From: Saccopteryx bilineata
Taxonomy: Eukaryota; Chordata; Mammalia; Chiroptera; Emballonuridae
Length of the DNA: 64,000 bases
Assembly: GCF_036850765.1 (NCBI RefSeq)
Contig: NC_089490.1
Coordinates: 275,604,482-275,668,481, forward strand
Direction of reading: 5' to 3'
Shown here in pieces: positions 46,300 through 57,889 of this stretch. How positions within the stretch are numbered: position 1 is the stretch's first letter; each line of letters opens with the position of its first letter. The position numbers and the translations under genes are program-made. The notes beneath the pieces were generated by a model that saw nothing but the letters and a program-made list of their open reading frames with translations, was not told the origin of the DNA and made no database searches.

Positions 46300-48620
46300 T
46301 CTTTTCCCATTGTCACTTTGCCTCTTCCCCTAGAGGCAAGTAGTATCCTGAATTTGGGGCTTATCATTTTTTTTTTTTGCTTTTAAATACATATATATTT
46401 AATATACATATATTTAAATATTTATACATTAAATAAAATACATATATTTAATATATATATTTGCTATTAGAAACAACACTACTATGAGCATTCTTGTTTA
46501 AGATATTTTACATGCATTTGCAAGTGTTTATCTTAACTATATACCTAGAATGGAATGGCCACATTGCAGGGCATGTTAATATCTACATTTACAGAATTGA
46601 TTTCCAAAGCAGTTATAACAATTTACACTCCCCCCAGCAATGTATAAAATATACTTTTGATCCAACATTCTCTTCAATACCAGCACTATCAGACTTCATT
46701 ATTCTGGTCTTCAAACTTGGATGTGCAACAATTATCATTGGGGGTGACCAACATGTTTCTGATTTCTAGTGAGATTTATCATCTCCTCATCTCCTCTTCT
46801 TGAAAAGGTCTATTCCTGTCTTTTACCCACTTTTTAAAATTTTAGTTCTCTTTTTGTTATTAACTTGTAGAAGTTTGTTTTATACAGTCTGTGTTAGATA
46901 CATTGGCTGCTAACATCTTCTTTTTGCAAGATATTAGCCAAATTCATTAGTGTTTTACAGTGCAGGCTTTTTGTGTATTATTTAAGAAAGTTTTTTTTTA
47001 TTTCAAGGTCATAAAAATAATCATCTATGTTTTCTCCCAAAAATTAAATGTTCTGTTTCTATTTTTAATCAAAATAGACTGTTGTATATGGTGTGAGATA
47101 GGGATTTTTTTTTTCTTCTCTATGGGCAATGAAAGACCAGCTTTTCCAGTTCTACTTATTGAACAGTTTTCTCTCCAACTAATGGTGTTTCAACTCACCT
47201 CTCTCAATTATCAACTGATCATCTGTGATTCAGTTTTTGAGTCCTCTACACTGTCCCACAGAGATCACCTCCACATCACACAGTCTTAATTACTACAGCC
47301 CCATGATAAGACTTGACATCTGCAGGCAAATCCTCCTCTCCCTTATTTGTCTTCAGTATATTCATAGATACTCTCAGTCCTTTGATTTTTCCTAAATATG
47401 TTAGAATTCAGGTCAAGTTCCTAAAAACCCTGTTATAATTCTTTTTTTTTTTTGCATTTTTCTGAAGCTGGAAACGGGGAGGCAGTCAGACAGACTCCCG
47501 CATGCGCCCGACCGGGATCCACCCAGCACGCCTACCAGGGGGCGATGCTCTGCCCATCCGGGGCGTCACTCTGTTGCGACCAGAGCCACTCTAGAGCCTG
47601 GGGCAGAGGCCAAGGAGCTATCCCCAGCGCCTGGGCCATCTTTTGCTCCAATGGAGCCTCAGCTGCGGGAGGGGAAGAGAGACAGAGAGGAAGGAGAGGG
47701 GGAGGGGTGGAGAAGCAGATGGGCACCTCTCCTGTGTGCTCTGGCCGGGAATCGAACCTGGTACTTCCGCACACCAGGCCGACGCTCTACCACTAAGCCA
47801 ACCGGCCAGGGCCCCTGTTATAATTCTGATGGAAGGTACATTAAATCTGCAGACCTATTTAGAGAAGATTTATATTTTTATGCAATTAAGTTTCTCTATT
47901 CATGAACACAGGATCTCCACTCATGTATTTTGGTCTTTCTTTAATGTCTTTGTGCGTGCAGATTTTCTGTGTATGGGTTTTACAATTGATTTCTCAGATT
48001 TGTTCCAAAGTAACTTATGGATATTTTCTATTATACATTTTTGGATATTAACTTTTGTATACCAATTTTATATCTAGCCACATTGCTAAACACCTCTTTT
48101 TTTTCTAATGATTTATAGACTTTTGTGTTACCTCTGTAGATGATCATGTCATCTGCAAATAAAAACAAATTTCCCTCATTATCTATCCTATCTTTTCTGT
48201 ATATATAATGTCAAAAAAGCATCGAGATTTTAAAGTGATGCTTCTAATGTTTCATCACCAGAATGATTTTTTTAAATTCTCAGGTACCCTTTACTAGGTT
48301 AAGAACATTTACTTTCACTCTTAGTTTAATAAGAAAGTTTTTATTTTTCATCATCAATGACTAATTTTACCAGATGCTTTTTCTACATCTAATGATTTCC
48401 TTTTTCAAAGCAATGACAATTTTCAGATTTCCTAATATTAAATCTTCCTTACATTCCTAGGTAGTGGTTATCACCATTTTTGCACACTCTGGCATTCAGT
48501 TTGCTAATATTTTGTCTTCATGAGGAATAGGGACCTGCAATTTGATTTTCTTGTACTAACCTGGTTCAGTTTGGGTTTCAAGGTCATTCCTATCTCACAA
48601 AATGAGCAAAAGACTGGTCT
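46300..48620 (-). mobile_element. old L1 (antisense), split by a SINE
   Basis: Minus-strand L1 landmarks occur in order along 2.3 kb. They include CCAAAGCAGTTATAACAATT with CACTCCCCCCAGCAATGTAT, TCTTCTCTATGGGCAATGAA with CTTATTGAACAGTTTTCTC, TTGATTTTTCCTAAATATG, TGATCATGTCATCTGCAAAT and TTTCATCATCAATGA. All frames are broken. The SINE at 47443-47812 inserted later. Confidence 0.75.
47443..47812 (-). mobile_element. tRNA-derived bat SINE, long form (antisense)
   Basis: Head GCCCTGGCCGGTTGGCTTAG on the minus strand from 47812, B-box-like GGTTCGATTCC, body with GGCTCCATTGGAGCAAAAGA, and an A tail seen as the T-run at 47442-47453. A perfect 15-bp duplication CCCTGTTATAATTCT flanks it (47428-47442 and 47813-47827). 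One of the least decayed copies here. Confidence 0.95.
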
Positions 48621-48777
48621 CTCAAGTAAATTGCTTTCTGTCCCCACTGGTTGACCTACTCAAATTTACCTGGGCTTGGTAAGCAAGATGGGAAGGAGTT
48701 CAAAAAGAAGAAAAAGGTACATTTTTTTATGTTATTAAAATACAAACAAGCACCTGTCTTATAGCTCCTATTTTAGT

Positions 48778-48935
48778 ATTTTTCAACCTTGGCTGAAAAT
48801 TAGAATCACCTGGAGAGCTTTTTTCTTTTTTTTTTTAAAGGAATGCTTATCATGGGCACACCCAGGCCAATTAAATTCGAATCTCCAGGGCTGGGCTCAA
48901 CCACTGTATTTATTAAAAGCCTCATGAGTGCATCT
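48778..48935. mobile_element. MER5A-like hAT-Charlie remnant
   Basis: TTTTCAACCTTGGCTGAAAA, TTAGAATCACCTGGAGAGCT, ACCCAGGCCAATTAAATTCG and AATCTCCAGGGCTGGGCTC match the familiar MER5-type order, with a T-run insertion in the middle. Confidence 0.65.
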
Positions 48936-49139
48936 AATCTTCCTTCAGGCAGGATTAAAAAAAAACTGGTGCATAAGAAACTGGATTTTCTTTCCCATGA
49001 AGCAGTCTCACAGCTCTTCATCTTATTAATGGACCAGTGTGTCAATTTATCAACCAGTGAGTATTTGTCAACTGCTGGCCTATTCCTGTATGGTAATAAT
49101 AGTGCTGATCAAAGCAAAAATAGCACAGACACTTAATAT

Positions 49140-49445
49140 GGGATTGAGTGAACTATGGTTCATTTATTCAATGAAATCTATGCAGCCACCAAAAGAAAGT
49201 TCAACAAAGACATTAATGATCTAGGGCTCATACAGATGACAAAACAGTAGGCGCTGATCATAACATTTTGTAAAATACTTAGATATAACACAAAGTTGCA
49301 ATGGAAAGGCAACAAATAACCAAGTTATTTGTGTTAAATTGCTTTGTGTTAAAAGTAGATATTGTTTTAGTTTGCTTTTATGGGTTTTTTTCCACTAGCC
49401 TGTTTGAAATGAATAGGAATTTCTTATGCAAAAAAAAAGTGCAAA
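49140..49445 (+). mobile_element. old L1 3' end fragment
   Basis: GAACTATGGTTCATTTATTC, AATGAAATCTATGCAGCCAC and GGGTTTTTTTCCACTAGCCT resemble an old L1M-type 3' end in sense orientation. Diverged. Confidence 0.5.
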
Positions 49446-49449
49446 ATAC

Positions 49450-49765
49450 AGTAAGAGACTATTAAATAGTAGATATATTTATTTAAGAAACTTTTATTAC
49501 AAAAAATATATAAAAATTCCCTCATTTTAGCTCCAGTATGAGGGAGCAAGGTTTTTTTTTTCAACTTACAACAGATCCCAAAAACTGAATTAAATCAAAC
49601 TGGCATCAAAGTAGGACCTGGAAATTTAGATGCAAGCTTTCTCTGGGCTCCTGTCTCTGTCTCTCTGAGGACCTGCTTCAGTCTCTGTTTCCCCAGAAGT
49701 CTAGTTTGCCTAAGTCTGTAGTTTCCCATGGAGGGCCTTAGTCATGACCACATGATCTTTGGAAT
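49450..49765. other. unassigned sequence
   Basis: AT-rich to 49620, then mixed. Nothing recognised. Confidence 0.35.
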
Positions 49766-49769
49766 CACG

Positions 49770-49925
49770 TGTGGTCCTTTTAGGCAAGCTGCTAAACCTC
49801 CCCAAGCCTTAGTTTGTCATTTGCAAACTGGGACATAATAGAAAGACCTCAAATATTTGAGAATAAAATTTCTAGCACAGTACCTATTGCATCAAAAACA
49901 TTCAGCAAATGTTCACAATAAAACA
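49770..49925 (+). repeat. MIR SINE fragment
   Basis: AAGCTGCTAAACCTCCCCAA, GCCTTAGTTTGTCATTTGCA, AACTGGGACATAATAG and CAGTACCTATTGCATC fit the MIR core and 3' region. Confidence 0.7.
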
Positions 49926-49984
49926 TTGTGTTATTAATCATTGAAGATGTGCAGTTAAACTGCAGCATTTCCCGGTGAGAAGAG

Positions 49985-50640
49985 GGGAACATGAACACTC
50001 TGGGAGGGCACTTGTTGGGCAAATAAGTTTAATGTGATTTTTATGCTCATTCTTCTTGTTAAAAATGGCTGCTGCTCACATGATGATGCTCTCACGTGAT
50101 ATAGCTAATTGCCTTTCATGCTTGGGAAGGGACTTGGTTATGCTAATGTGTGCTGGAGAGGGACTTCTGTGCTGAAAAGTTTTAAAAGGAGGAGCTAGGA
50201 GGCCATTTTGGGAGAGAGGGAGACCACGTTGTTGTTGAGAGAGGAAGCGCCCATGTTGTATAGGGCAGAGAGGCCACGTGGAGGAGAGGAGGCAGCCAGA
50301 ATGGAAGCATGCAGAGGCGACTGAGTGAGGCTATTAGGCCTTTGATTCTAGGAAAACCAGAAAGATTCTCCTGGTTGTGGAACCAGAGGAAAATGTGAGT
50401 GGGTTTTGGTGCCCTGTGTATTTGTTTTTACTCGTTGGCCAGTACGAGTCTAGAATAAAGGAAAATGGCCCTCCAGTTCTTGGCTCTGTTGCTTCATTAC
50501 CATCTGTCCAGATTAAATGAGAACCTACATGGGCCAGGCGTCTGTGGTAGTCGCAGCTACTGGCCTTACAGCATGACAGCAGGGACCAGTGGTGGTCATC
50601 TGGGAAAGCCAGCAGGGAAAGAGGCTGAAGTTCAGTGGAG
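49985..50640 (+). repeat. probable solo LTR of an endogenous retrovirus
   Basis: The stretch looks like a U3-R-U5 unit. It has a CACATGATGATGCTCTCACG-type upstream part, a TATA-like TTTTAAAAGGAGGAGC at about 50180, a purine-rich GAGAGGAGGCAGCCAG region and an AATAAA at 50455. A GT-rich segment surrounds the signal. I could not fix TG/CA ends or a target duplication, and there is no primer-binding site or viral gene beside it. Family unknown; it could be something else. Confidence 0.35.
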
Positions 50641-50649
50641 AGGTGGCAG

Positions 50650-51390
50650 CTGAAACGATGGGCTCCTTGGAAGTTGGATGAAGGAAGTGGAAGGACCAGA
50701 ACCCGGAACTCTTCCTGAGCATGTGGTTAGGAAGGGCAGTGGCTACACCTCCACCGTTGCCAACACTGATCTGGATTTTATGGCCTGAGGAGACATAGAG
50801 GCTTGACTCATTGAACTAAACCAGGATGAGTGTAACCTCCTCTTGGGCTTGATATCCCATCATACTCACAGGTTCTGCCTGCCGTCCTGGGAGGGGATTA
50901 TAAAGGGCATGCCCACTAGGGGATGGGAATCGTGGGGGTCACTTAGAATTCTGCATATCACACCTTCCTGTGTATGTTTGCAAGTCCCACTGAATAGAAT
51001 TTAACTTACAATAACCAGGGGATGCCCACTGAGTTCTCTGCTTCACTTGGAGAGTCTCCTGGAAAAGAAGATTTTACTGTGGGACAGAAAAGGAACACAG
51101 TCTTAACCCTTCCAAAAGGCCCAGCCTGCTTTGAAGACCTCGGGAGCATCATTTGCAAGACACAGGTGACAAGCAGGCCAGTGCGAGACACTCCATCACC
51201 CTGGGAAAGGGAGCCCCTTGTGGTTTTCAATTAGTTGTGCTTGCTGGCTTAACAGTCTGGCTCCAGCTGTTGCCTAGACTTGAAAGAAAAAAACTAGGTC
51301 AAACAAATGATTTCGAGAATGCAGGGCAGTTAGTATTTCTACTGATCATCATGTCCGTGCTCTGGACACTGTCAGTGCTTGGAGAATGGG
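50650..51390. other. unassigned sequence
   Basis: I see no gene or named repeat. Confidence 0.35.
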
Positions 51391-51394
51391 TGGA

Positions 51395-51575
51395 CAGTGG
51401 TTTCCACTCCGGCTGCTCGTTAGAACCACTGGGGACCCTTCAGAACCCCCAGTGCCTAGGCCAGGCCCCACCCACTACCCAGACCAACCAGACTTTCTAG
51501 GCTGGGGCCTCAGGGTGTTCGCAAAGCTGCTCAGGTGATTCACAGGGCTGGCCGGAATGGAGAACCACTATTTTG
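51395..51575. mobile_element. MER5A-like hAT-Charlie remnant
   Basis: GTGGTTTCCACTCCGGCTGC, TCGTTAGAACCACTGGGGAC, CAGGCCCCACCCACTACCCA, GCTCAGGTGATTCACAGGGC and AATGGAGAACCACTAT follow MER5-type order at both ends. Confidence 0.75.
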
Positions 51576-51919
51576 GACAATCATTTGAGGATCAACTTCT
51601 AATAAGATAAAAATGAGGATTCCAGCTTATTTTGTTGCAGGGATATTTAGCTTATTGGAGCACGAAGGGGAGCCCTGCAGGGTGTGGGAATGCAGCCTGG
51701 AAAGAAATTGGTTCACGGCAAATGGGGAAAAAATGGCTTGTTTCAGCACATTCACAGTCATTCCCACAGTCGTTCTGTGAGTATTTACAGAGCTTCCCAA
51801 GTGCAGTGGAGACACAGCCAGTTGTGCACAAGATCGGCAGGGCCTCGGAGAGCTAGCGGTCCCCTGAGAATGCTTAGTAGCGACATGATATGTCATTAAA
51901 GCCGCTAAGACCCTGGCTT

Positions 51920-52084
51920 TTTTCTTTTTTTTTTTAACTGGAGCACAATGGTATTCAATCCTGCTCTTGCACTTTTTAGGTGAGAAAATCAGATCAGTGT
52001 GTGAAGATAAAGTACACCTACCTCTTCTTCCTCTAGAAATTTTTGAATGAAATAATAGAATGACTTTAAAATAATCTGGAGTGT

Positions 52085-52133
<49 letters not shown>

Positions 52134-52250
52134 GGGGAAGGGTCTGTGTCTCTTACTGGAGTTGGGTGATAGTTGTCAGGAGGGTTCATTGGACTGTTCT
52201 CCTGACTTTTGTATGTTTAAAATATTTTAAAATGAAAAGTTAACATTAAA
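51920..52250 (+). mobile_element. old L1-type 3' end fragment
   Basis: TGGAGTTGGGTGATAGTTGT, GGGTTCATTGGACTGTTCTC and CTGACTTTTGTATGTTTAAA resemble an old LINE 3' end, with a GT microsatellite grown inside it. Confidence 0.4.
52081..52131. repeat. (GT)n microsatellite
   Basis: About 25 GT units with one TATG interruption near the start. Likely length-variable. Confidence 0.97.
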
Positions 52251-52259
52251 TTTATGAAT

Positions 52260-54540
52260 CAAGAGACAAGAGAAAACTTGTTCTGATAATACCAAAAGTT
52301 GAGAAGAAAAAAGCTGAGTTCAAAGGGGGGCAGAGGATTGCCGCTGTACAAGGAGCCCCTCAGCACTGCTGAGCTCCAGCCGATGTGCATTAATATTTGA
52401 CACAAATATGAAGCCCATGTTGGGCTGGAGCCCTGCTCCCACCTCAGTGCTGCCACCACTCACTGGTTCCACACACAGAAATCGCACCTTCTGCTAGGCC
52501 CTCGCCTCCGACAGGTGCTCAAGGAGGAAAGGGCCGGGGTCCGCCTTTGCGCCCCGGCGCCTGGCCTGTCCAGTGGCACAGAGGAGTGCCTGAAAAATCC
52601 ATGGATATGGCTGGAGCCGAAATGAACCAGCACAGCATTCCATTTTTCCTCCTCCAACTATGTCTGGTCAGGTCCTGTGGTAAACTCTTCCAGTTTGGGG
52701 ATCCCCACTTCTGGAGGATGTAAGCATATTGGAGATGGTCAAGATGTTGAAGAAAAGGGCCTTAGCCTTGGAGCAAAGACAAAAGGCAAAAGTGCCCAAG
52801 TCTGTGAAGGTGTGGACAAGGATGGTGACTGCCTACTTCTCCACATAGCGTCCAACAGAAGACAATGGGTTTGGAAGTCAGGGCGAGGCATTCTAAAAAT
52901 CTCTGCTGAGCAGTAAATTCCATGGGATAGATAGAGCACGTGTCCCCACGCTGGGTACATTGTAGAAGGAATGAAGAAAGGGGCGGGGTGTTGGTTTGTG
53001 GCAAATGTGCTCGCCTGTGCATGAGCATAGCACTCTCTCACTGGGAAGCCTGGTCCTATGTGGAAATGGCCTTGAGTCTGGAGGAGGAGACCTGCACGCC
53101 CCCAACCCTGTTCAGCTCTGTGACCTTGAATGGATATCCTTCTCTATCCAGAATGCCATTTCCTCACCTGTAAATGAGAAGGGCGGGCTAAAGGAGTTTT
53201 GGAATCCTGTGTCTTGATGGATTATGATATTCTCTCCTGTGGTTACAGAAGTTTATTGCTGTCATATTTTTCTTTTTATGACATCTTTTTGGTTTTAGCT
53301 ATGATTTGATGCCAATTCTTTGGTACAATAGGTCGACTCCTAATAACTTTGTACTGTCTGTTATTTCCACTTTTCCTTTAGGGAAACGCTGCTTGCCTTT
53401 CAAAGCAAAGGTAGGAGGAATTCACTGCAGTGAACCCCAGTGTGATGTGTGTGCCTGTCTCTCCTGGTCTTGCGGGTGACAGTGCTTCGGTTACTGTCAA
53501 GGGCAGTTTCAGGATCCTCTGCTCCAGGTGATGTCCCATGGCAATGGTTCCAAAGGCACACAGCAATGGAGAGGCTGGGAAAGAAAGGCCAAGGTTACAA
53601 GGTCTTCCAAGTCACCTTCTGTCACTCAGATGCTGTGATGGGGAGGAGGGGCGCTGAGTGGATGCAGTTTAAAGCATTCCAAATGTCTGCATTATTTCTC
53701 AAACCATCACACTTACTTCCAAAAATGTCAGTCCTCGTGGGAAGTCATTAATGTCTGGAATACATGCTAGTGTTAGCATGTATTCATCTTCAGAAGAAAG
53801 GCAAGATCCAGCCAGAACAAAGTTATCTTCCACAAAACAGGAAGAATCTCCCTCAGCTGTATTGCACGCCAGTCCTGGCACAAGGAGGGACCTTGCACAA
53901 CAGGCAGTGTCCATCATCAAAGGGAGGGTAACGAGTATCACGGATTTGGGTGGAAACAAATAGTACAGGGGCCAGCCAGTGAGGGAGTACTGTGGCTCAG
54001 GGATCTTGTAAATTTTCAATGGTTTCCATCCATATTTTATTTTGTGTCACTTCCAAGCTGTCTGTTACCAGTCCATAGTCTCGGAGAGCAGGACCACAGA
54101 TGAGTCTACGGCCTTTGCTTGTCCAGGCAGTCCCTGCCAGCCAGGCACAGGCAACCAGGATATTGACAAGGTGCAGGACAGCATGGTAAGCCTACACACT
54201 ACAGAAATTTACCATATTCATTTAATATATCTCTCCAAGAGGCAAGGGCACCAGTTCAACAGTGCACAGCAATTGCACCCACCGTAGGACTCAGGAGCAG
54301 GCACGCAGTGAGAGTGTGGCGTGAGAAACCAGAACAAGTCTCAGCTCCCACATGGGCATCAAACTGCCTGGGAGCTTATTCTAGAGTTTGAAGACATGTC
54401 TTATTAGCCCCAAACCAACTCCTTCATCTGAGGCTTTGTTGAAGAAGTGATCTGTCCCAACTGGGGCCAATAGCTATGTCCATTCTTACATGGTGCTTTC
54501 TCTTGCATATGTGATTTTGGTCACATGAAATGGTTTGTCC
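52260..54540. other. unassigned sequence with one MIR fragment
   Basis: An MIR-like core lies at about 53105-53215 in sense orientation (CAGCTCTGTGACCTTGAATG, GCCATTTCCTCACCTGTAAA). Otherwise I see no gene. Open frames near 52740-53040 and 53449-53751 overlap on both strands without support. Confidence 0.4.
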
Positions 54541-54547
54541 TATGTGA

Positions 54548-54903
54548 ACTTTTGTCTTACTCAGCTCAGGTTGTTATAACAGAATATCAGACACAGGGCA
54601 GCTTAAATAACAGACATTTATTTCTCCTAATTCTGGAGGCTGGAATTCCAAGATCAGGGTGCCAGCATGGGTGGGTTGTGATGAGAGCTCTCTTCCTGAC
54701 TTGCAGACAGCCACCTTCCTGCTGTGTTTTCACATGACAGAGAGCAGAGAGGAAGCAAGCCCTCTCTAGTCTCGTCTATAAGGGCACTCATACCATCATG
54801 GGAGCTCTACCCTCCTAACCTAATTACCTTCCAAAGTCCTTAGCGCCAAATGCCATCACATCGGGGATTAAGGTTTCAACATATAAATTCAGTCCATAGC
54901 ATA
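54548..54903 (-). repeat. MLT1-like MaLR LTR (antisense)
   Basis: Read on the + strand it shows the reverse complement of MLT1: CTCAGGTTGTTATAACAGAA, ACATTTATTTCTCCTAATTC, TGGAGGCTGGAATTCCAAGA, CAGACAGCCACCTTCCTGCT, CTATAAGGGCACTCATACCA and GGTTTCAACATATAAATTCA. Nearly full length. A short CATTCAGTCCATAGCA word is repeated just after it. Confidence 0.85.
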
Positions 54904-54929
54904 AACATTCAGTCCATAGCAACATTATT

Positions 54930-55660
54930 ATTTTTAAGTGTTCTATTTATTCTTACCATAGTACATGTAACAGAACAAAATTTAAAGATATACAACATAT
55001 TCTCCTTATTTTCTGTCCCCCAGATGCCCAGTTTCTCCCCAGAGACAAGAACTATGACAAGTTCCATGATTATCTCTTCTTCCAGAGGTATACGTGTTGA
55101 AACAGAAATGCTGGCAGGCTATCTGGGTCATTGTTCACCTGGCTTTTTTGCACTTACTACTATATATTGAAGATACACATCAATAAATGAAGAGCTGCTT
55201 TATTATTTCAGCAGCTGCACAATGTTATTCTATCATGGACACACGATAATCTATTACATCAATTCCCTGTTAGCCGGTGGTTTCTGGTCCTTTGCTCTTA
55301 CCATATTGAGGTGATTAACCTTGCACACATCCTTTCACACTCACCAAGATATTTGTTGGATAAGTTCCTGGAAGTACAATTCTCAAGAGATAGAATATGG
55401 GCACTTTAAACTTGGTGGGGATTGTCAAACTGTCATCCAGAGAGTGTAATCAGTGTGGACCCCCAAAAGCAATGTGCAGGGAGCCTTGCCAATACCATGC
55501 TACAGAGAAAAAAATGAGTAATATGAAGTGTATCTCACTGCTTAAATTTGCATTCTCTTATGAGATTGAGCATACTTTCCATGTTTATCAGATATTAATA
55601 TTTGCATATTTTTCTCATTCCTCTGCTTGCTGATCTTTTACTTTTTGATTTGTAGGCACT
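54930..55660 (-). mobile_element. old L1/HAL1-type 3' region (antisense)
   Basis: CAGCTGCACAATGTTATTCT, ACTCACCAAGATATTTGTTG, GATAAGTTCCTGGAAGTACA, ATTGTCAAACTGTCATCCAG and TGCATATTTTTCTCATTCC are the reverse-strand pattern of old L1 3' ends. No open frame. Confidence 0.65.
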
Positions 55661-56390
55661 GTATTTATCAGAGAACTGAGCCCCTTGATTTGGCAAACCT
55701 TTCACTTTGTCTATTGTCTTGATTATTTTACCGGGGTTATTTTCCACACAGGAGATTTTTATGTAGCTGCATTTATGAATCTTTTCTTTCATGTTTCTGG
55801 GTGTAGGGTCATATTTTAAAAAGCCTTCTCCATTCCAAGACTGTAAAAATCAGCTGACTTTAAACCCCTCCTCACACACACACACAAGTGCACATGCACA
55901 TATATACATACACACACACATGCATGCACACCACATGCACATGTACACACACAGATACCATATTAAATGTAAATCTGCTGCAGTTACACTGCTTAATATC
56001 CACCCGTAGAACTATTGACCTTCTGAGCTGGAAGGGATATCAAAAATCTTTTATTAGCAGTGAGAGAGCAGAGACCCCTTAAGTGATTGTTATTACCTGA
56101 TGTCACATAGTCAAACCGGCCATGTGGCTATGTGAGCACACGTCACAGGGAAGCCGCCCTCTGCCCTCTGACTTCTACCCAGCCCCACCGCATGCCTGCT
56201 ACCTCTGGGGAACCCAGGAGAAGAGCTGAATTGTAGTTTCCACTTTATAATCTTCAGGTATAACTTCTAGTTGAAATTCAATTGATTTTTAAAAAAATGC
56301 AGTGCCTTACATTGTGGGAGTTGGCAGGAATTTTGAGATGCAGATACAATTTTAGGGAACAAAGAGGAGAAGTGCTTTCCCTGCCAATTC
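55660..56390. other. unassigned sequence with a CA-rich microsatellite
   Basis: Nothing beyond the CA tract at 55873-55955 and a few short A-runs. Confidence 0.4.
55873..55955. repeat. (CA)n-rich imperfect microsatellite
   Basis: CACACA runs separated by ATGCA and TATA words. Confidence 0.9.
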
Positions 56391-56396
56391 TTTTCC

Positions 56397-56565
56397 AGAG
56401 GAGGAAGGAAGGAAGGAAGGAAGGAAGGAAGGAAGGAAGGAAGGAAGGAAGGAAGGGGGGAGGGAGGGAGGGAGGGAGGGAGGGAGGGAGGGAGGAAGGG
56501 AGGAAGGGAAATGAAAAGAAACAAAAAGAGAAAAAAAAGAAAGAAAGAAAGAGAGAGAAAGAGAG

Positions 56566-56644
<79 letters not shown>

Positions 56645-56646
56645 AA
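56397..56646. repeat. GGAA / GGGA / AAAG polypurine microsatellite
   Basis: About 13 GGAA units (56401-56453) pass into GGGA units (to about 56505) and then, after a short A/G-rich bridge, about 20 AAAG units (to 56646). The + strand is almost pure purine for 250 bases, and the opposite strand encodes only low-complexity Ser/Phe/Leu or Pro runs. Confidence 0.97.
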
Positions 56647-56659
56647 AGGAAACCAAGTT

Positions 56660-57455
56660 TTTGAGAAAGCTCATCCTGGATGTGGGTTTCCCTGGGAGAG
56701 TGACACAGATAACAACATAGGATTAAGAGCTTAGAAAGGAAGGGCCACGCTGTGCCACCCCTGAGGGAGGACCCAGTCATCAGCGGTGGGTGAAAGAAGT
56801 GGGGGCAAGTCTGGAAGGACAGTGGCCTTTGAAGCTTTTTATGAGTACTGAGGGTAAGTTATTGCTGGTTGGCAGCTCAGTGGAATCCAGCTCACCTGTC
56901 TCCTAATGCTGGGCTCAGAGAAGCCTGTGGATGGCGCTGGGAGGTGGCTGCTTTGCTGAAACGCTTTTCTTTCCTCATCTATAAAAAGGAGTCATTCATT
57001 ATCCTTCCCATGGGGACGATTCACTTCCTAATGCCTCTGAATCAAAGAGCCATGCTCTCTAACTGTCTGGTCCATGATCTCAAATAGACCCATGTGACTT
57101 TCTGCTCACACTGAAAGTCCTGGAGGCCCAGGATCAGAGAACGGGCACAGCGCCCCAGCTCCACTTAAGGGAGAGCAAAACCAGCACCCACATGGGGAGC
57201 CAGGCGTTGTGAATCATGTCAGGGGGGGTCAGGCCTAGAGAGAGGCATCTTTAATGATTCCCCCTGGTTCTCTCCTACCAGGCAAAGATGAAAGTGGGAA
57301 GGGCGGCTGGAAGGGGAGAGGGAGCCGGGGACAGTATGTGGAGAAGGGGAGGATTTGTTCAGAGGGCATATCCACCCCCCGTGGGGTCTGATCTCTGTTA
57401 TTTACTGTACACCAGGGTATCATGAGATCTGTGGCTGGAGTTAGTGCCATTCAAG
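56660..57455. other. unassigned sequence
   Basis: No gene or named repeat recognised. Slightly GC-rich towards 57400. Confidence 0.35.
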
Positions 57456-57469
57456 AACACATACCTGTG

Positions 57470-57871
57470 GCCCTGACCGGTTGGCTCAGCGGTAGAGCGT
57501 CGGCCTGGCGTGCGGGGGACCTGGGTTCAATTCCCGGCCAGGGCACATAGGGAAGCGCCCATTTGCTTCTCCACCCCCACCCCCTCCTTCCTCTCTGTCT
57601 CTCTCTTCCCCTCCCGCAGCCAAGGCTCCATTGGAGCAAAGATGGCCCGGGCGCTGGGGATGGCTCCTTGGCCTCTGCCCCAGGCGCTAGAGTGGCTCTG
57701 GTCGCGGCAGAGCGTGATGCCCCAGAGGGGCAGAGCATCGCCCCCTGGTGGGCAGAGCGTCGCCCCTGGTGGGCGTGCTAGGTGGATCCCGGTCGGGCGC
57801 ATGCGGGAGTCTGTCTCTCCCCGTTTCCAGCTTCAGAAAAATACAAAAAAAACAACAACAAAAAAAAACAA
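57470..57871 (+). mobile_element. tRNA-derived bat SINE, long form with internal duplication
   Basis: The best-preserved SINE in the window. It has head GCCCTGACCGGTTGGCTCAG, B-box GGTTCAATTCC, body CCAAGGCTCCATTGGAGCAA, a tail of AAAATACAAAA then A-rich sequence, and a perfect 14-bp duplication AACACATACCTGTG (57456-57469 and 57872-57885). Unlike the copies at 11491 and 47443 it has two tandem versions of a GGGCAGAGCRTCGCCCC segment (57730-57750 and 57751-57771). Confidence 0.97.
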
Positions 57872-57889
57872 AACACATACCTGTGTAGC

